64,000 nucleotides of DNA from Halothiobacillus neapolitanus c2 (GCF_000024765.1 NC_013422.1:372001-436000), one strand, 5' to 3'; shown: positions 47,701-60,091, numbered from the stretch's first letter. Notes: a model not told the origin generated them from the sequence alone. A program made the numbers and translations.

Positions 47701-49509
47701 TCAGGCGGCTACGCCCGAGACGATCATCAGTTGCAATGTTTGCTGCCCCCGGAATCGGTTGATGTCGATCCGATAGGCCAGATGCCAGTATTTTCCGGCG
47801 GGAATATGGTCGCCGATGCCGAACCAGACGGCCGTTAGATCGGCGCCGATGGTGGGTGTGGCTGGTTCGGTTTTGAGCAGTCGTAAACGCAGGCGCCAGT
47901 GCCGACCTTCCTTGAGTGGTGTGCGTTCCAGCACTTCAAACCGGTTGTCGAAAATCGGTTCCGGGCAATCGGTTCCCCAGGGGGTGCAGGTTTGCAGTTG
48001 TTGCGCAAAGTCCAGCGTGAGTTCGTTTGCGCTTAATGGGCCATCGGTGTGCACGATGGCCTGATCGGGAAAGTGCAACCGGTGCTTTGCCATCTCGCGA
48101 GCGAACAGGCGGCGAAATGTATCGAGCTGATCGAATGACAAGCTCAGTCCAGCGGCCATGGCATGTCCGCCGAATGCATGCATCAGATCGGGCGCAGTCG
48201 TGGCCATCGACACGAGCACATCGCGCAGATGGACGCCGGGGATTGAGCGTCCGGATGCCTTGAGTTTTGCTCGTGGCGCGTCATTATTCTCTGGTGCAAA
48301 CACGAACACGGGCCGTTGCCAGCGTTCTTTGAGGCGACCGGCGACAATACCGATCACGCCCTGATGGAAGCTGTCGTCAAAAATCACCCAGTCGGCAGGA
48401 TCAATCGGGCGATCGAGATCAAGCTCGTTAAGCCCCGAGCTTTTGCCCTGTTTTTTCAGGCTGAATAACATTTCCTGTTCGAGGGCGCGTCGCTCGTGAT
48501 TGATCTCGTTGAGTGTCATGGCGTATTGACGAGCGGAGATGGGATCGTCCGCCAATAGGCAATCCACGCCGATCCGCATGTCTTCCAATCGCCCGGCCGC
48601 ATTCAGTCTTGGCCCGACGACAAAACCGAGATCCGTACTGCTGGCATAACGCGGATCCTTACCAGCCACCGCAAACAAGGCCGATATGCCCGGTACGCAC
48701 TGTTGCGCTTGAATGCGCGCCAAACCCTGGGCGACCAAACGGCGATTATTGTCGTCCAGCGAGACCACGTCGGCCACCGTGCCCACGGCGACCAGATCCA
48801 GCCAGCGCGCGAGGTTGGGTCTTGCAATGCCGCCGGCGAACCAGTCCTGCGCGGATAACCGTTCCCTGAGTGCCGCCATGACATAAAACGCCACCCCGAC
48901 ACCGGCAATTGCCTTTGAAGCGAAATCGGAGCCGTTGAGGTTGGGATTAACGATCGCATGCGCTGGCGGAAGGGTGTCACCCGGCAGATGGTGGTCGGTG
49001 ATGATGACGGTCGCGTTCAGAGTCAGTGCGGCAGCAACGCCGGCAAAGGCCGCAATGCCGTTATCCACGGTCAGAATGATATCCGGTGGCGCATCGGCTT
49101 CGGCAATCCAGTCCTTTAACAAGGCGGGCGAGAGGCCATAACCATGGCGTTGTCGGTCGGGCAGGGTGTATTCCACCTGTTTGGCGCCCATTGCGCGTAA
49201 GGCCCTGACGCACAGCGCGGTGGCAGTGGCGCCATCGGCATCGAAATCACCGATGATCAGGATGCGCGCATTTTCGCGAACGGCATCGGCAAGAATATCG
49301 GCCGCTACGTCGATTCCAGGCATGTCCGCTGGCGGCAGCAAAAATTCAAGGTCGGGATTGATCTGCCGTGGGTGCACAATGCCCCTGTTGACGAGGATTG
49401 CAGCCAGACGCGAATCAATGCTCGACATGGCCTCGGGAATCTGGGGTTGTTGTCGGCGTTGAATCAGGCGTTGCTCGTTTGGTGGTGGCGTCACTTCAGG
49501 GTTACGCAA
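47701..49509 (-). CDS. recJ: Single-stranded-DNA-specific exonuclease RecJ
   Basis: This 5'-3' ssDNA exonuclease acts in recombination and mismatch repair. The DHH phosphoesterase motifs are complete: ILIIGDFDADGATATAL (about residue 85), TVDNGIAAF (about 147) and VIITDHHLPGD (about 168). The DHHA1 part has GGHAMAAGLSLS (about 440). The 602 residues are somewhat longer than E. coli RecJ at the start, and a later ATG (MSSIDSR at residue 28) could be the true start. Its first codons overlap the end of the ppx-like gene by eight bases. Confidence 0.94.
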   Translation of the reverse strand: MRNPEVTPPPNEQRLIQRRQQPQIPEAMSSIDSRLAAILVNRGIVHPRQINPDLEFLLPPADMPGIDVAADILADAVRENARILIIGDFDADGATATALCVRALRAMGAKQVEYTLPDRQRHGYGLSPALLKDWIAEADAPPDIILTVDNGIAAFAGVAAALTLNATVIITDHHLPGDTLPPAHAIVNPNLNGSDFASKAIAGVGVAFYVMAALRERLSAQDWFAGGIARPNLARWLDLVAVGTVADVVSLDDNNRRLVAQGLARIQAQQCVPGISALFAVAGKDPRYASSTDLGFVVGPRLNAAGRLEDMRIGVDCLLADDPISARQYAMTLNEINHERRALEQEMLFSLKKQGKSSGLNELDLDRPIDPADWVIFDDSFHQGVIGIVAGRLKERWQRPVFVFAPENNDAPRAKLKASGRSIPGVHLRDVLVSMATTAPDLMHAFGGHAMAAGLSLSFDQLDTFRRLFAREMAKHRLHFPDQAIVHTDGPLSANELTLDFAQQLQTCTPWGTDCPEPIFDNRFEVLERTPLKEGRHWRLRLRLLKTEPATPTIGADLTAVWFGIGDHIPAGKYWHLAYRIDINRFRGQQTLQLMIVSGVAA

Positions 49510-51019
49510 AACTCAATCGGATATTGGCCATGGCGAGGTAGCTTTGTTCCAGCTCCAGATCCACGCGGGTGAGGGGCCTTGTTTTCAGCCAGCCATCGGG
49601 GAAGCTCACGTGCAGATTGTCCGCGCCTGCTTCGAGCCTGACGCGGGACAGGTTGGGTCTTGGCGAGCGATCCCGGTGCAGTAGAACAGCCAAACGAAGT
49701 ACAGCTGAGAGCCTGACGATTTGTTCTCTCAAACGTTCATCGACCTCACCGAAACGCTGTAGTTTGAATTTGCGCCGATGGGTGTGTACGAGGCTCGCGA
49801 TGATCATCTGGGCCGGGCGAGTGAGCCCGGGCATGTCGGCATAGGAAAGGATGTAGGCGCCATGATGATGGAAACCGGAGTGACTGACCGCCAGACCAAT
49901 TTCGTGTAGGCGGGCCGCTATATCCAGCCAAACGGCATAGCGCGGGGCGTCGATCGATTCGGGATGGCAATCGAGCCCCCAGTTGGGCGCTACCTGCGCC
50001 AAGAGATCCGCGGCGGTTTTGGCGACGCGGTCAGCATGGCGGACATCAACGGTGAACAAGCGTTGCAACCGACGAATTGTTGCAATGCGGATGTCATCGT
50101 GATCGTCGCGGTCGAGCCAATCGAACACCAGTCCTTCGCGCAAAGCACCATCGCTCACGAACATTTGCCGGATATTCAGTGCGGCAAATACGGCCTGCAT
50201 CGCAATCAAACCACCGACGAATACCGGCTTTCTGTCATCGGACAGGCCAGGCAATTTCAGTGCGGACAGCGACCCTGCCTTGAGTACCGCTGATTGTACT
50301 TTGGCCAATCCCTCCGCAGTAATGGCACCCTCACCCCAGTCGTTTGCCTTGATTACCGTCGCCAATGAGCGTGCGGTGCCTGAGCTGCCGATGGCCTGAG
50401 TCCAGCCTGCCTTGAGATAGGCCATCTTGTACGGGCTCAATTCGAGCTCCGCACGGGTCTTGGCATGATCCATCCGCGCGGCATCAAAGACGCCATCGGC
50501 AAAAAAATCACGCATCAGCGCAACGCAGCCAATCGGTACGCTCTCCATTTTGAATGGTGTGATGCCTTTGCCGAGGATAAGCTCGGTCGAGCCCCCTCCG
50601 ATATCAACTACCAAGCGGTCTCCATCGATGGGAATTTCACTTCGGGACACGCCGAGGTAAACCAGTCGTGCTTCCTCGCGGCCGGCAATGATCTCGATGG
50701 GGTGACCGATCGCCTTTTCTCCGCGCTTGATGAATTCAGCACCATTTTTTGCGGCGCGGAGCGTGTTTGTACCGACGATGCGCACACTACCCGGCGGCAT
50801 GCCGGAAACCCGTTGTCCGAAACGGGTAAGGCAAGCGACACCGCGATCCATGGCGTCTTCAGCCAGGCTGCCATCGGACTGAAGGCCCCCCGCTAATCGA
50901 ACCATTTCTTTCATCCGGTCGACCACTTGCACTTGCCCGTCGCTAACACGCGCTATCAGCATATGAAAGCTGTTTGAACCCAGGTCAACGGCAGCTACGA
51001 GGCTATCGTTTTGCATCAT
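49502..51019 (-). CDS. ppx: Exopolyphosphatase (Ppx/GppA family)
   Basis: It releases phosphate from polyphosphate or hydrolyses pppGpp; the two activities cannot be told apart here. Actin-like ATPase-fold motifs are visible: VAAVDLGSNSFHMLIAR at the start (phosphate 1), VDIGGGSTELILG (about residue 145) and GSSGTARSLA (about 217). A C-terminal HD-like helical domain includes RLHEIGLAVSHSGFHHHGAY. The 505 residues fit Ppx. Its stop overlaps the recJ start, forming a ppx-recJ pair. The ATG at 51016 is equally likely. Confidence 0.92.
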   Translation of the reverse strand: MMQNDSLVAAVDLGSNSFHMLIARVSDGQVQVVDRMKEMVRLAGGLQSDGSLAEDAMDRGVACLTRFGQRVSGMPPGSVRIVGTNTLRAAKNGAEFIKRGEKAIGHPIEIIAGREEARLVYLGVSRSEIPIDGDRLVVDIGGGSTELILGKGITPFKMESVPIGCVALMRDFFADGVFDAARMDHAKTRAELELSPYKMAYLKAGWTQAIGSSGTARSLATVIKANDWGEGAITAEGLAKVQSAVLKAGSLSALKLPGLSDDRKPVFVGGLIAMQAVFAALNIRQMFVSDGALREGLVFDWLDRDDHDDIRIATIRRLQRLFTVDVRHADRVAKTAADLLAQVAPNWGLDCHPESIDAPRYAVWLDIAARLHEIGLAVSHSGFHHHGAYILSYADMPGLTRPAQMIIASLVHTHRRKFKLQRFGEVDERLREQIVRLSAVLRLAVLLHRDRSPRPNLSRVRLEAGADNLHVSFPDGWLKTRPLTRVDLELEQSYLAMANIRLSFA

Positions 51020-51117
51020 TCTTCTTCCGAGGTTTTATGAAGGTCGTATTATCGCCTCGACCGAGTGGCTAAATAAACCATTTATAGGTTAAGAAGCAAT
51101 TTTTTATGGATCGAGCA

Positions 51118-51147
51118 TTAAAAAACCCGCGGCAAGCGCGGGTTTGG
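51118..51147 (-). terminator. Rho-independent terminator after fba
   Basis: On the minus strand AAACCCGCGCTTGCCGCGGGTTTTTTAA: stem ACCCGC/GCGGGT and a run of six T. It ends the tkt-gap-pgk-pyk-fba cluster 20 nt past fba. Confidence 0.85.
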
Positions 51148-51166
51148 GGTTCATTTGAGAATCAGC

Positions 51167-52231
51167 CTATTTGATTTGCTGCTTCAGGCTGCCTGAGGCG
51201 TAACGCTTGTGCATTTCGTCCAGGTTAAGTGGCTTGATCAAAGAGGCCTTGCCTGCTGCGCCGAATGCCTCGAAGCGTGCCTGGCAGATGCTCTTCATGG
51301 CTTTGGTGGCTTCGGCGAAAAACTTACGCGGATCGAAGTTGGCCGGGTTGTCATGCAGATGCTTGCGGATGGCGCCAGTTGAGGCCATACGCAGGTCGGT
51401 ATCGATGTTTACCTTGCGCACGCCGTGCTTGATGCCTTCAACGATTTCTTCGACGGGCACGCCATAGGTTTGACCCATGTCGCCGCCGTAGTTGTTGATG
51501 ATTTCGAGCCAGTCTTCCGGTACGGAAGATGAGCCGTGCATAACAAGGTGGGTGTTCGGGATGCGCGCGTGGATTTCTTTGACGCGGTCGATACGCAGTA
51601 CTTTGCCGGTCGGCTTCTGCGTGAACTTGTACGCGCCGTGTGAGGTGCCGATGGCGATGGCCAGAGCGTCGACGTCGGTCATTTTAACGAATTGGGCGGC
51701 TTCTTCAGGGTCGGTCAACAGCATGGAGTGATCCAGCTCGCCTTCTGCGCCGTGGCCGTCTTCTTCACCCATTTTGCCGGTTTCAAGCGAGCCGAGGCAA
51801 CCCAATTCGCCTTCTACAGAAACACCGACGAAGTGCGACATTTCCGCTACTTTACGCGTGACTTCAACGTTGTATTCGAAAGAAGAAGGGGTCTTCATGT
51901 CGGGCATCAACGAGCCGTCCATCATGACCGAGCTGAAGCCGGACTGGATTGCGCGGAAGCAAACGCCTGGATCGGCACCGTGATCCTGGTGCATGACCAC
52001 CGGGATGTGGGGATACATTTCGACGGCAGCAGAGACGAGATGGCGCAGGAACGGTTCGCCGGCGTATTTGCGTGCGCCCGCCGAGCCTTGCAGGATCACG
52101 GGGCTGTCAACCGCATCGGCAGCCTGCATGATGGCATGGATCTGTTCCATGTTGTTGACGTTGAACGCAGGCATACCATAGCTATGTTCTGCGGCATGAT
52201 CTAACAGTTGACGTAAGGAAATAAGCGCCAT
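51167..52231 (-). CDS. fba: Class II fructose-bisphosphate aldolase
   Basis: This zinc enzyme of glycolysis, gluconeogenesis and the Calvin cycle, where it also makes sedoheptulose bisphosphate, has metal ligands in [12 protein letters not shown] (about residue 82), GTSHGAYKF (about 178) and [14 protein letters not shown] in outline (about 210). The 354 residues and the start [19 protein letters not shown] match the Calvin-cycle subtype (CbbA). ATG 52231 has GGAGAAGC in front; the frame upstream to 52267 has none. It is last in the carbon cluster, with a terminator just after. Confidence 0.95.
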   Translation of the reverse strand: MALISLRQLLDHAAEHSYGMPAFNVNNMEQIHAIMQAADAVDSPVILQGSAGARKYAGEPFLRHLVSAAVEMYPHIPVVMHQDHGADPGVCFRAIQSGFSSVMMDGSLMPDMKTPSSFEYNVEVTRKVAEMSHFVGVSVEGELGCLGSLETGKMGEEDGHGAEGELDHSMLLTDPEEAAQFVKMTDVDALAIAIGTSHGAYKFTQKPTGKVLRIDRVKEIHARIPNTHLVMHGSSSVPEDWLEIINNYGGDMGQTYGVPVEEIVEGIKHGVRKVNIDTDLRMASTGAIRKHLHDNPANFDPRKFFAEATKAMKSICQARFEAFGAAGKASLIKPLNLDEMHKRYASGSLKQQIK

Positions 52232-52312
52232 TGAGCTTCTCCAGTTAGGTTGAAAAATAAAACACAATCAAAATCCTGATGCACAGTCCAAGAACTGAGC
52301 ATCATGTCACGG

Positions 52313-53788
52313 TTAATCGGCGTTGATAATCTGGCCTACCCGTACAATCTTCATGGCATTCGTGCCACCCATTTGACCCATCAGATCACCCTTCGTGATG
52401 ATGACGACATCACCGTCATCCAAACATTCCATCTGGGTGAGGGCCTCGATGGTCAAGCGGTTCACCTCGGCGTGATCTGTCGACGAATAGGGAAAATGTA
52501 CTGCCTGAACGCCACGATACAAAGCCATGCGCCGTGCAGCGACTTCATTGCGGGTGAATGCATAAATCGGAATGTCGGTACTGACGCGGGACATCCACAA
52601 TGCGGTCGCGCCCGATTCCGTCAGCGCTACAATGGCGGCTACGGATAGGTGGTTTGCTGTGTAAATGGCCGAGTAGGCGATTGCCTGATCGATGCGCTCG
52701 AACGGGATATCCAGCGGTGGCTGGCCCCTTTTGGCCTCGATTTGGTACTCCGCACGATGACAGATACGCGCCATTGTTTCCACCACGCGCACCGGGTGTT
52801 TGCCCGCTGCCGTTTCGGCAGACAACATGACCGCATCCGTGCCGTCCAGAACCGCGTTTGCCACATCGAACACTTCCGCCCGAGTGGGGATCGGATTGGT
52901 GATCATGGTTTCCATCATCTGAGTGGCAGTGATCACGGGGCGATTCATGTCACGCGCCATACGGATGAACGCTTTCTGTACAGCGGGCAATTCTGCATCG
53001 CCAATTTCAACACCCAGATCGCCACGCGCAATCATAATGGCGTCAGAAGCCTGGATGATGTCGCGAATGCATTCGATCGCTTCGGCACGCTCGATTTTTG
53101 CCACGATATGCGCAGTGCAACCTGCTTCTTGCAGCAGGCGACGGGCCTCATGGATATCTTCACCGGAGCGGGGGAAAGAGACCGCAATATAATCGACACC
53201 GATCGCTGCAGCGGTTTTGATATCTTCACGATCCTTTTCCGTGATCGCGGGGGCGGACAACCCGCCACCCTGACGATTGATGCCCTTGTTGTTGGACAGC
53301 TCGCCACCCACGACGACTTTGGTCTGGATCTTGTTGCCACTGACCGATTCGACCTGCAACACAATTCGCCCATCATCCAGAAGCAGGATGTCGCCGGCTT
53401 TAGAGTCGGTTACGAGTGCCTTATAGGTAATGCCAACGGTGGTTTCATCACCACTGTCACGATCAAGGTCGGCATCCAGCGTGAAGTGAGCGCCATCAGC
53501 CAGTTCTACCTTACCGTTCTTGAAGCGGTCGATACGGATTTTTGGACCCTGCAGATCGCCGAGAATCGCGACAAACTTGCCTTGAGCACTTGCGGCTGCT
53601 CGAACCATATCGGCACGGTGCTGGTGGTCGGCTGCCTTGCCATGAGAGAAGTTCAGTCGAACTACATCAACGCCAGCCGAAATGAGGTCGGCGATGACTT
53701 TAGGGTTGTCGCTGGCTGGCCCCAATGTGGCCACGATTTTCGTGCGTCGCTTGGTGGATAAATAACCGGGAGGGTTTTGGGCGTGCAT
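52313..53788 (-). CDS. pyk: Pyruvate kinase
   Basis: It makes pyruvate and ATP from phosphoenolpyruvate. The N-terminus has RRTKIVATLGPASDN and VDVVRLNFSHG (about residue 42). The active-site signature IMIARGDLGVEIG is near 250 and the catalytic Lys-bearing segment is IVAKIERAEAIE. The C-terminal allosteric domain includes VALTESGATALWMSR. The 491 residues are normal. It starts 10 nt after pgk ends, on the same strand, so pgk and pyk are co-transcribed. Confidence 0.96.
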   Translation of the reverse strand: MHAQNPPGYLSTKRRTKIVATLGPASDNPKVIADLISAGVDVVRLNFSHGKAADHQHRADMVRAAASAQGKFVAILGDLQGPKIRIDRFKNGKVELADGAHFTLDADLDRDSGDETTVGITYKALVTDSKAGDILLLDDGRIVLQVESVSGNKIQTKVVVGGELSNNKGINRQGGGLSAPAITEKDREDIKTAAAIGVDYIAVSFPRSGEDIHEARRLLQEAGCTAHIVAKIERAEAIECIRDIIQASDAIMIARGDLGVEIGDAELPAVQKAFIRMARDMNRPVITATQMMETMITNPIPTRAEVFDVANAVLDGTDAVMLSAETAAGKHPVRVVETMARICHRAEYQIEAKRGQPPLDIPFERIDQAIAYSAIYTANHLSVAAIVALTESGATALWMSRVSTDIPIYAFTRNEVAARRMALYRGVQAVHFPYSSTDHAEVNRLTIEALTQMECLDDGDVVIITKGDLMGQMGGTNAMKIVRVGQIINAD

Positions 53789-53797
53789 GAAAAATCC

Positions 53798-54997
53798 TTA
53801 AGCGCTGGCGCGTTGTTCGAGAATGGCAACAGCGGGCAGCGTCTTGCCTTCGAGGTATTCGAGGAAAGCGCCACCCGCGGTAGAAATGTAACTTACCTGA
53901 TCATAAATATCATATTTCTGGATGGCTGCGATGGTGTCGCCGCCGCCTGCCAGGGTAAACGCCTTGGTCTTGGCAATGGCCATGGCGATGGTTTTGGTGC
54001 CTTCGCCAAACTGGTCGTATTCGAATACGCCCACCGGGCCGTTCCATACCACGGTGCCCGCCTTCATGATGATGTCTGCGAGTTCTTGCGCTGATTTGGG
54101 GCCGATATCGAAAATCATGTCGTCGTCAGATACGCTGTCGACCGGCTTGAGTGTGGCCGGGGTGTTTTCGTTTCCTGGCAGGAATGGCAGTTCGGTGCCC
54201 ACCACCACGTCGACGGCAACCGGGATGGATGCCCCGCGCGCTTCCATTTTCTTCATCAACATCTGAGCGGTAGGAACCAGGTCATCTTCGCAGAGCGATT
54301 TGCCGACATTGTGACCAACGGCCTTGATGAAGGTGTTTGCAATGCCGCCGCCGACAACCATTTGGTCGACTTTTTCGGACAGCGCTTCCAGAACGGTGAG
54401 TTTGGTGGAAACTTTGGAGCCGCCAACGATGGCAACCATCGGGCGTGCCGGGTTGGCCAGTGCCTTGTCCAGCGCCTCGAGTTCTTGAGCCAACAGAATG
54501 CCAGCACAGGCCACGGGGGCGAATTTGGCAATGCCGTGGGTTGAGGCTTCTGCGCGGTGTGCGGTGCCGAATGCATCCATGACGAATACATCGCACAGAG
54601 CGGCGTATTTTTTGGCTGTTTCATCCAGGCTTTTCTTTTCGCCGGCATTGAATCGTACGTTTTCCAGCAGAACGACTTCGCCCGGGGCAACGTTGAAGCC
54701 GCCATCGACCCAGTCCTTGATCAGGCGAACGGATTTTCCGAGTTTGGCGCCCATATCTGCGGCCACAGGCGCCAGTGAGTTTTCTTCGGAATAAATGCCT
54801 TCTTCCGGGCGACCGAGATGAGAGGTGACCATCACCTTCGCACCCGCCTTGATGCAGTGCGTGATAGTGGCCATTGATGCGGAAATACGGGCATCAGAAG
54901 TGACCTTGCCATTCTTTACCGGTACGTTTAAATCAGCACGAATGAATACACGCTTGCCCGCCAGATCAAGGTCGGTCATACGAAGGAAGTTGGCCAT
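53798..54997 (-). CDS. pgk: Phosphoglycerate kinase
   Basis: In the Calvin cycle it phosphorylates 3-phosphoglycerate; in glycolysis it runs in reverse. The signature [16 protein letters not shown] is at about residues 16-31, and the nucleotide part shows [15 protein letters not shown] (about 205) and GGGDTIAAI (about 370). ATG 54997 follows AGGAGTG and gives 399 residues; the open frame to 55093 is not needed. It is between gap and pyk in the carbon cluster. Confidence 0.96.
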   Translation of the reverse strand: MANFLRMTDLDLAGKRVFIRADLNVPVKNGKVTSDARISASMATITHCIKAGAKVMVTSHLGRPEEGIYSEENSLAPVAADMGAKLGKSVRLIKDWVDGGFNVAPGEVVLLENVRFNAGEKKSLDETAKKYAALCDVFVMDAFGTAHRAEASTHGIAKFAPVACAGILLAQELEALDKALANPARPMVAIVGGSKVSTKLTVLEALSEKVDQMVVGGGIANTFIKAVGHNVGKSLCEDDLVPTAQMLMKKMEARGASIPVAVDVVVGTELPFLPGNENTPATLKPVDSVSDDDMIFDIGPKSAQELADIIMKAGTVVWNGPVGVFEYDQFGEGTKTIAMAIAKTKAFTLAGGGDTIAAIQKYDIYDQVSYISTAGGAFLEYLEGKTLPAVAILEQRASA

Positions 54998-55152
54998 GAA
55001 GCACTCCTGAAAATCAAAATTAAAAAATGGTTTGGTTTGCGTTGCCGCAAAACAAACGATTTCTGTGAAAAACCTGTGCTCTGGGAAGGGCACAGGCGAT
55101 CAATAGATTGGTTTCGATGCCGTAGGTTTAGAACGGCACGAAACAAACCGAA

Positions 55153-56166
<1,014 letters not shown>

Positions 56167-56268
56167 CTAAGGTTTTGAAAATTATAATATTTGTTCGGAC
56201 TCATCTGTATGAGTCATCGCGCTAATCCATCGGCAGGCAGCCCAGAGGTTGCCTGCCGACTCTGTTGA

Positions 56269-58257
56269 TTACAGTACGGATTGTGCCGTGGCGACCACGT
56301 TGTCAACAGTGAAGCCGAAGAGCTTGAACAGATCGCCTGCAGGCGCAGACTCGCCGAAGGTGTCGATGCCGACAACCTTGCCATCCAGTCCGACATATTT
56401 GCCCCAGAATCCGGTGACGCCCGCTTCGACGGCGACGCGCGCACGTACGGCGGCCGGTAGAACCGATTCGCGGTAAGCCGGATCTTGAGCATCGAATACT
56501 TCGGTGCAAGGCATGGAGACGACACGAACCTTTTTGCCTGCAAGCTTCTCGGCTGCAGCCGTTGCCAAGGCAACTTCGGAGCCGGTGGCGATCAGGATCA
56601 GATCCGGTGTACCGGCGCAATCACGCAGGATGTATCCGCCGCGGGCGATGTTGGCGATCTGTTCAGGAGTGCGGTTCTGATGTGCCAGGTTCTGACGAGA
56701 GAAAATCAGGGTGCTGGGCGAATCACGACGCATGATTGCTGCTTTCCAGGCGACGGCGGATTCGACCGCATCGCAAGGACGCCATGTGTTCATGCGAGGA
56801 ATCATGCGCAAGGTGGCGATTTGCTCAACCGGCTGGTGCGTCGGGCCGTCTTCACCCAGACCGATCGAGTCGTGGGTATAAACAAAGATCGAGCCGATCT
56901 TCATCAGCGCGGACATGCGCAGGGCATTGCGCGCGTATTCGGAGAACATCAGGAAGGTCGCTGCAAACGGAACGAAACCGCCATGCAGGACCATGCCGTT
57001 CATGATGGCCGACATGCCGAACTCACGTACACCGTAGTGGATGTAGTTCGCATCGGATTCGGTAGCCGTGAGGGCGCGGCAACCTTTCCAGGTGGTGAGG
57101 TTGGACGGCGCGAGGTCAGCAGAGCCACCAACAATTTCCGGCAGGATGGCAGCAATCGCTGTAATGCTGTTCTGCGACGCTTTACGCGTGGCAATGGTTT
57201 CGCCTTTTGCAGCAACTTCAGCAATGAATGCATCCATCTTTGAAGTAAAGTCAGCAGGCAGGTCGCCAGCCAGACGACGCTTGAGTTCAGCCGCTTCGGC
57301 AGGGTATGCCTTGGCATAGGCGTTCATGGCGTCTTCCCAAGCCGACTCGTTGCGGATACCCGCTTCGGTCGCATCCCATCCCGCATAGATTTCAGCAGGG
57401 ATGACGAATGGTTCGTGGTGCCAGCCCAGATTGTCACGCGTTGCCTTGACTTCGGCTTCGCCCAGCGCGGCGCCGTGGCAATCGTGGGTGCCACACAGAT
57501 TCGGCGCACCGAAGCCGATGACGGTCTTTGTGCAGATCATGGTGGGTTTGTCATTGACTGAGCGCGCTTCGCGGATGGCGGCATCGATGGCTTCGGCATC
57601 GTGGCCGTCCACATCACGCACAACGTGCCAACCATAGGCTTCAAAGCGAGCCGGTGTGTCATCGGTGAACCAGCCTTCGACGTGACCATCGATGGAGATG
57701 CCGTTGTCATCATAGAATGCGATCAATTTGCCCAGACCCAAGGTGCCTGCCAGTGAGCAGGCCTCATGAGAAATGCCTTCCATCATGCAACCGTCGCCGA
57801 GGAAGCAGTAGGTGTAATGATCAACGACGTTGTGACCTGGCTTGTTGAATTGGCCTGCCAGCATTTTTTCGGCGATGGCGAAGCCTACCGCATTGGTAAT
57901 GCCCTGACCTAGCGGCCCGGTGGTCGTTTCAACGCCAGGTGTATAGCCATATTCCGGGTGGCCAGGCGTTTTCGAGTGCAGTTGACGGAAGTTCTTGAGT
58001 TCTTCCATCGGCAGTTCGTAGCCAGAGAGGTGCAGCAACGAGTAGATCAGCATGGAACCGTGTCCGTTAGACAGAACAAAGCGGTCACGGTTTGGCCATT
58101 GTGGGTTCTTTGGATTGTGCTTCAGGTAGCCGTTCCACAGTACTTCGGCAATATCAGCCATACCCATGGGCGCACCGGGGTGGCCTGAGTTCGCTTTTTG
58201 TACTGCGTCCATACTCAGGGCACGAATCGCATTGGCAAGCTCTCTACGCGTAGACAT
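56269..58257 (-). CDS. tkt: Transketolase
   Basis: This thiamine-diphosphate enzyme moves two-carbon units in the Calvin cycle and the pentose phosphate pathway. N-terminal [20 protein letters not shown] (about residue 24) and [18 protein letters not shown] bind the substrate and cofactor; the TDP motif GDGCMMEG ... FYDDNGIS lies near 155-190. The second cofactor Glu is in [20 protein letters not shown] (about 410). The 662 residues are usual. It is the first gene of the tkt-gap-pgk-pyk-fba set; spacing to gap is 117 nt, so a second promoter before gap is possible. Confidence 0.96.
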   Translation of the reverse strand: MSTRRELANAIRALSMDAVQKANSGHPGAPMGMADIAEVLWNGYLKHNPKNPQWPNRDRFVLSNGHGSMLIYSLLHLSGYELPMEELKNFRQLHSKTPGHPEYGYTPGVETTTGPLGQGITNAVGFAIAEKMLAGQFNKPGHNVVDHYTYCFLGDGCMMEGISHEACSLAGTLGLGKLIAFYDDNGISIDGHVEGWFTDDTPARFEAYGWHVVRDVDGHDAEAIDAAIREARSVNDKPTMICTKTVIGFGAPNLCGTHDCHGAALGEAEVKATRDNLGWHHEPFVIPAEIYAGWDATEAGIRNESAWEDAMNAYAKAYPAEAAELKRRLAGDLPADFTSKMDAFIAEVAAKGETIATRKASQNSITAIAAILPEIVGGSADLAPSNLTTWKGCRALTATESDANYIHYGVREFGMSAIMNGMVLHGGFVPFAATFLMFSEYARNALRMSALMKIGSIFVYTHDSIGLGEDGPTHQPVEQIATLRMIPRMNTWRPCDAVESAVAWKAAIMRRDSPSTLIFSRQNLAHQNRTPEQIANIARGGYILRDCAGTPDLILIATGSEVALATAAAEKLAGKKVRVVSMPCTEVFDAQDPAYRESVLPAAVRARVAVEAGVTGFWGKYVGLDGKVVGIDTFGESAPAGDLFKLFGFTVDNVVATAQSVL

Positions 58258-58446
58258 AAGTCTCTCCAGTCTTAAAGGTCAAAAGATAAATGAAAACTAT
58301 TTAAGTTGAACGCGCCCATCGAGTGAAATTGCTCACGCGTTTCTCAGGTCAAAACTTGCCACATGTTACCGTAATTGCTCCAGATCGCAACACGGCTTGT
58401 CGTCGATAGGGCTGGGTTTTGATTGATCAAATCGACGATCGATGCG

Positions 58447-58998
58447 CTACGGGCGCCATTTGATAGAGCATCCGATTGATGGTGTTTGATCTGATGGCCC
58501 GGTACCGGTTTCGGCGATCAATTGCATGGCGTGGAACAGTTCTCTGGGCGCATCGGGTTGGTTTTGTCGGCCCGAAGCGTCAAGGCGTCCACGGAATTGA
58601 AGTTTGAGGTCAGCGTTGTAACCGAAGAAGTCGGGTGTGCAAACGGCGTTATACGCTTTGGCGATCTCTTGCGTCTCGTCGTACAGGTAAGGAAAGCTGA
58701 AATCGTATTCTCGTGCCAAGCGATGCATGTGCTCAGGGCTATCCTCCGGATAGTCGGCGATGTCGTTCGACATAATGGCGACCGAATTAATGCCTGAGCG
58801 TTTCAGTTCTGCGGTATCCCTGACGATCTTGGGGAGAATGGCCTGTACGTAAGGGCAATGGTTACAGATAAACATCACGAGCAGTCCCTTTGGCCCGCGA
58901 CAATCCTGTAACGTCCAAAGACGACCTTCGGTATCGGGAAGGCTGAAATCAATAGCGGGCCGATTAAATTCACATATGGGGGTTGTTGTACTAACCAT
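58447..58998 (-). CDS. Thioredoxin-fold redoxin (AhpC/TSA-like, CxxC)
   Basis: The product has 183 residues and no clear signal peptide. FSLPDTEGRLWTLQDCRGPKG is followed by LLVMFICNHCPYVQAILP, where CNHC is the active-site CxxC. KRSGINSVAIMSNDIADYPEDS and AVCTPDFFGYN complete the layout of the widespread single-domain redoxin often annotated as thioredoxin family protein. Its partner is unknown. It is transcribed alone upstream of tkt on the same strand. Confidence 0.88.
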   Translation of the reverse strand: MVSTTTPICEFNRPAIDFSLPDTEGRLWTLQDCRGPKGLLVMFICNHCPYVQAILPKIVRDTAELKRSGINSVAIMSNDIADYPEDSPEHMHRLAREYDFSFPYLYDETQEIAKAYNAVCTPDFFGYNADLKLQFRGRLDASGRQNQPDAPRELFHAMQLIAETGTGPSDQTPSIGCSIKWRP

Positions 58999-59224
58999 TG
59001 GACAAACCTTGAGTTTTACATTTTAGTGTCAGACCGTCGGGCGCCCGGTAGGGCGTGCGTGCCTTGATGCGAAGTTCCGCGCTTGCTGATGGTTGAGCCT
59101 ATCATAAGGCTCGCTGCCCGCGAGTTCGGAATCCATCAAGAGCATGAGAAGCAAGAATAATAAAAAATGGTTGCGGCTACCTTGCGAGGAAGGCGTGGAT
59201 CATGGCGACTGAAGGAGTCTGTTT

Positions 59225-60082
59225 ATGAGTGTTCAGGGTTTGACTGTTCCCCTCCGTTTTCGAAACGGAGGTTTTGCCCGCAAAATCGGCCGTTATATAA
59301 GTGGCTTCGTTGCTCTGTGGTTGTGTTTTGTGATGAGTGTATCGGCCGAGGCTGCGGCGCTTAAGTTCGCCATTCCCCCTTTTCTTCCCAAGGCTGAACT
59401 CGAAAAATCGTTCGGCCCGCTGGTTCAGAGGTTGAGTGAGATGACGGGAACACCCATCGATCTGGAAGTATTCCCGAATTATCTGGCCTTCTGGCAGGAG
59501 ACTCGAACGGGCTCGCCATTCGATATCGCGCTTGACGCGGCCCCGACAACCGATTTTCGGGTGGCGCGGCAGCATTGGCACGTTATTGCCAAACTGAGCG
59601 GAACGGTTACGCAATCCTTGGTTACCGGGCCGAATGATGCCGTGCTCGATCCCTCCGAGTTGATCAACAAGAAGATTGCCGTGCAGCCATCGCCTTCCGT
59701 TAGTGCGTTGACGCTGTACCAACTGTTCCCGAATCCCGTTCAGCAGCCCCAACTTGTGTTCGTAGATTCCAATCGCGCGGCGGCGGAAGCAGTCAAAGCC
59801 GGGGAAGTCGCTGCTGCGGTCATTCCAACACCGATTGCCGCAGGCTATCCTTCTCTTAATATGGTAACGACGACAGCGCCGCTGCCGTTTCTTGCTGTCA
59901 GTGTGAGCCCCAATGTGTCGCCGGAATTGGCCAAATCATTACAGTCTGCATTGATCAGGCTCAGCGAAACGCCAGAGGGCGAGGCGATGCTCCAGCAGTC
60001 TCAACTGCGCGCCTTTACCAAGGCGACGGATAGTGATTACGCCGGGCAGGAGAAACTACTTGAAGGCACCTTCGGTTATTGA
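59225..60082 (+). CDS. PhnD-like periplasmic substrate-binding protein
   Basis: The product has 285 residues. A signal segment lies near residues 22-45 (GFVALWLCFVMSVSAEAAAL). The mature part has KFAIPPFLPKAELEKSFGPL, TPIDLEVFPNYLAFWQE, IAVQPSPSVSALTLYQLF and the C-terminal LSETPEGEAMLQQSQLRAF in outline, as in the PhnD/SsuA family. Such proteins bind phosphonate-like or other oxyanions; the ligand here cannot be told. No transporter partner is adjacent, and some members act as sensory input domains. An IS630 element follows nine bases after its stop. Confidence 0.82.
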   Translation: MSVQGLTVPLRFRNGGFARKIGRYISGFVALWLCFVMSVSAEAAALKFAIPPFLPKAELEKSFGPLVQRLSEMTGTPIDLEVFPNYLAFWQETRTGSPFDIALDAAPTTDFRVARQHWHVIAKLSGTVTQSLVTGPNDAVLDPSELINKKIAVQPSPSVSALTLYQLFPNPVQQPQLVFVDSNRAAAEAVKAGEVAAAVIPTPIAAGYPSLNMVTTTAPLPFLAVSVSPNVSPELAKSLQSALIRLSETPEGEAMLQQSQLRAFTKATDSDYAGQEKLLEGTFGY

Positions 60083-60091
60083 GAAGGCTGC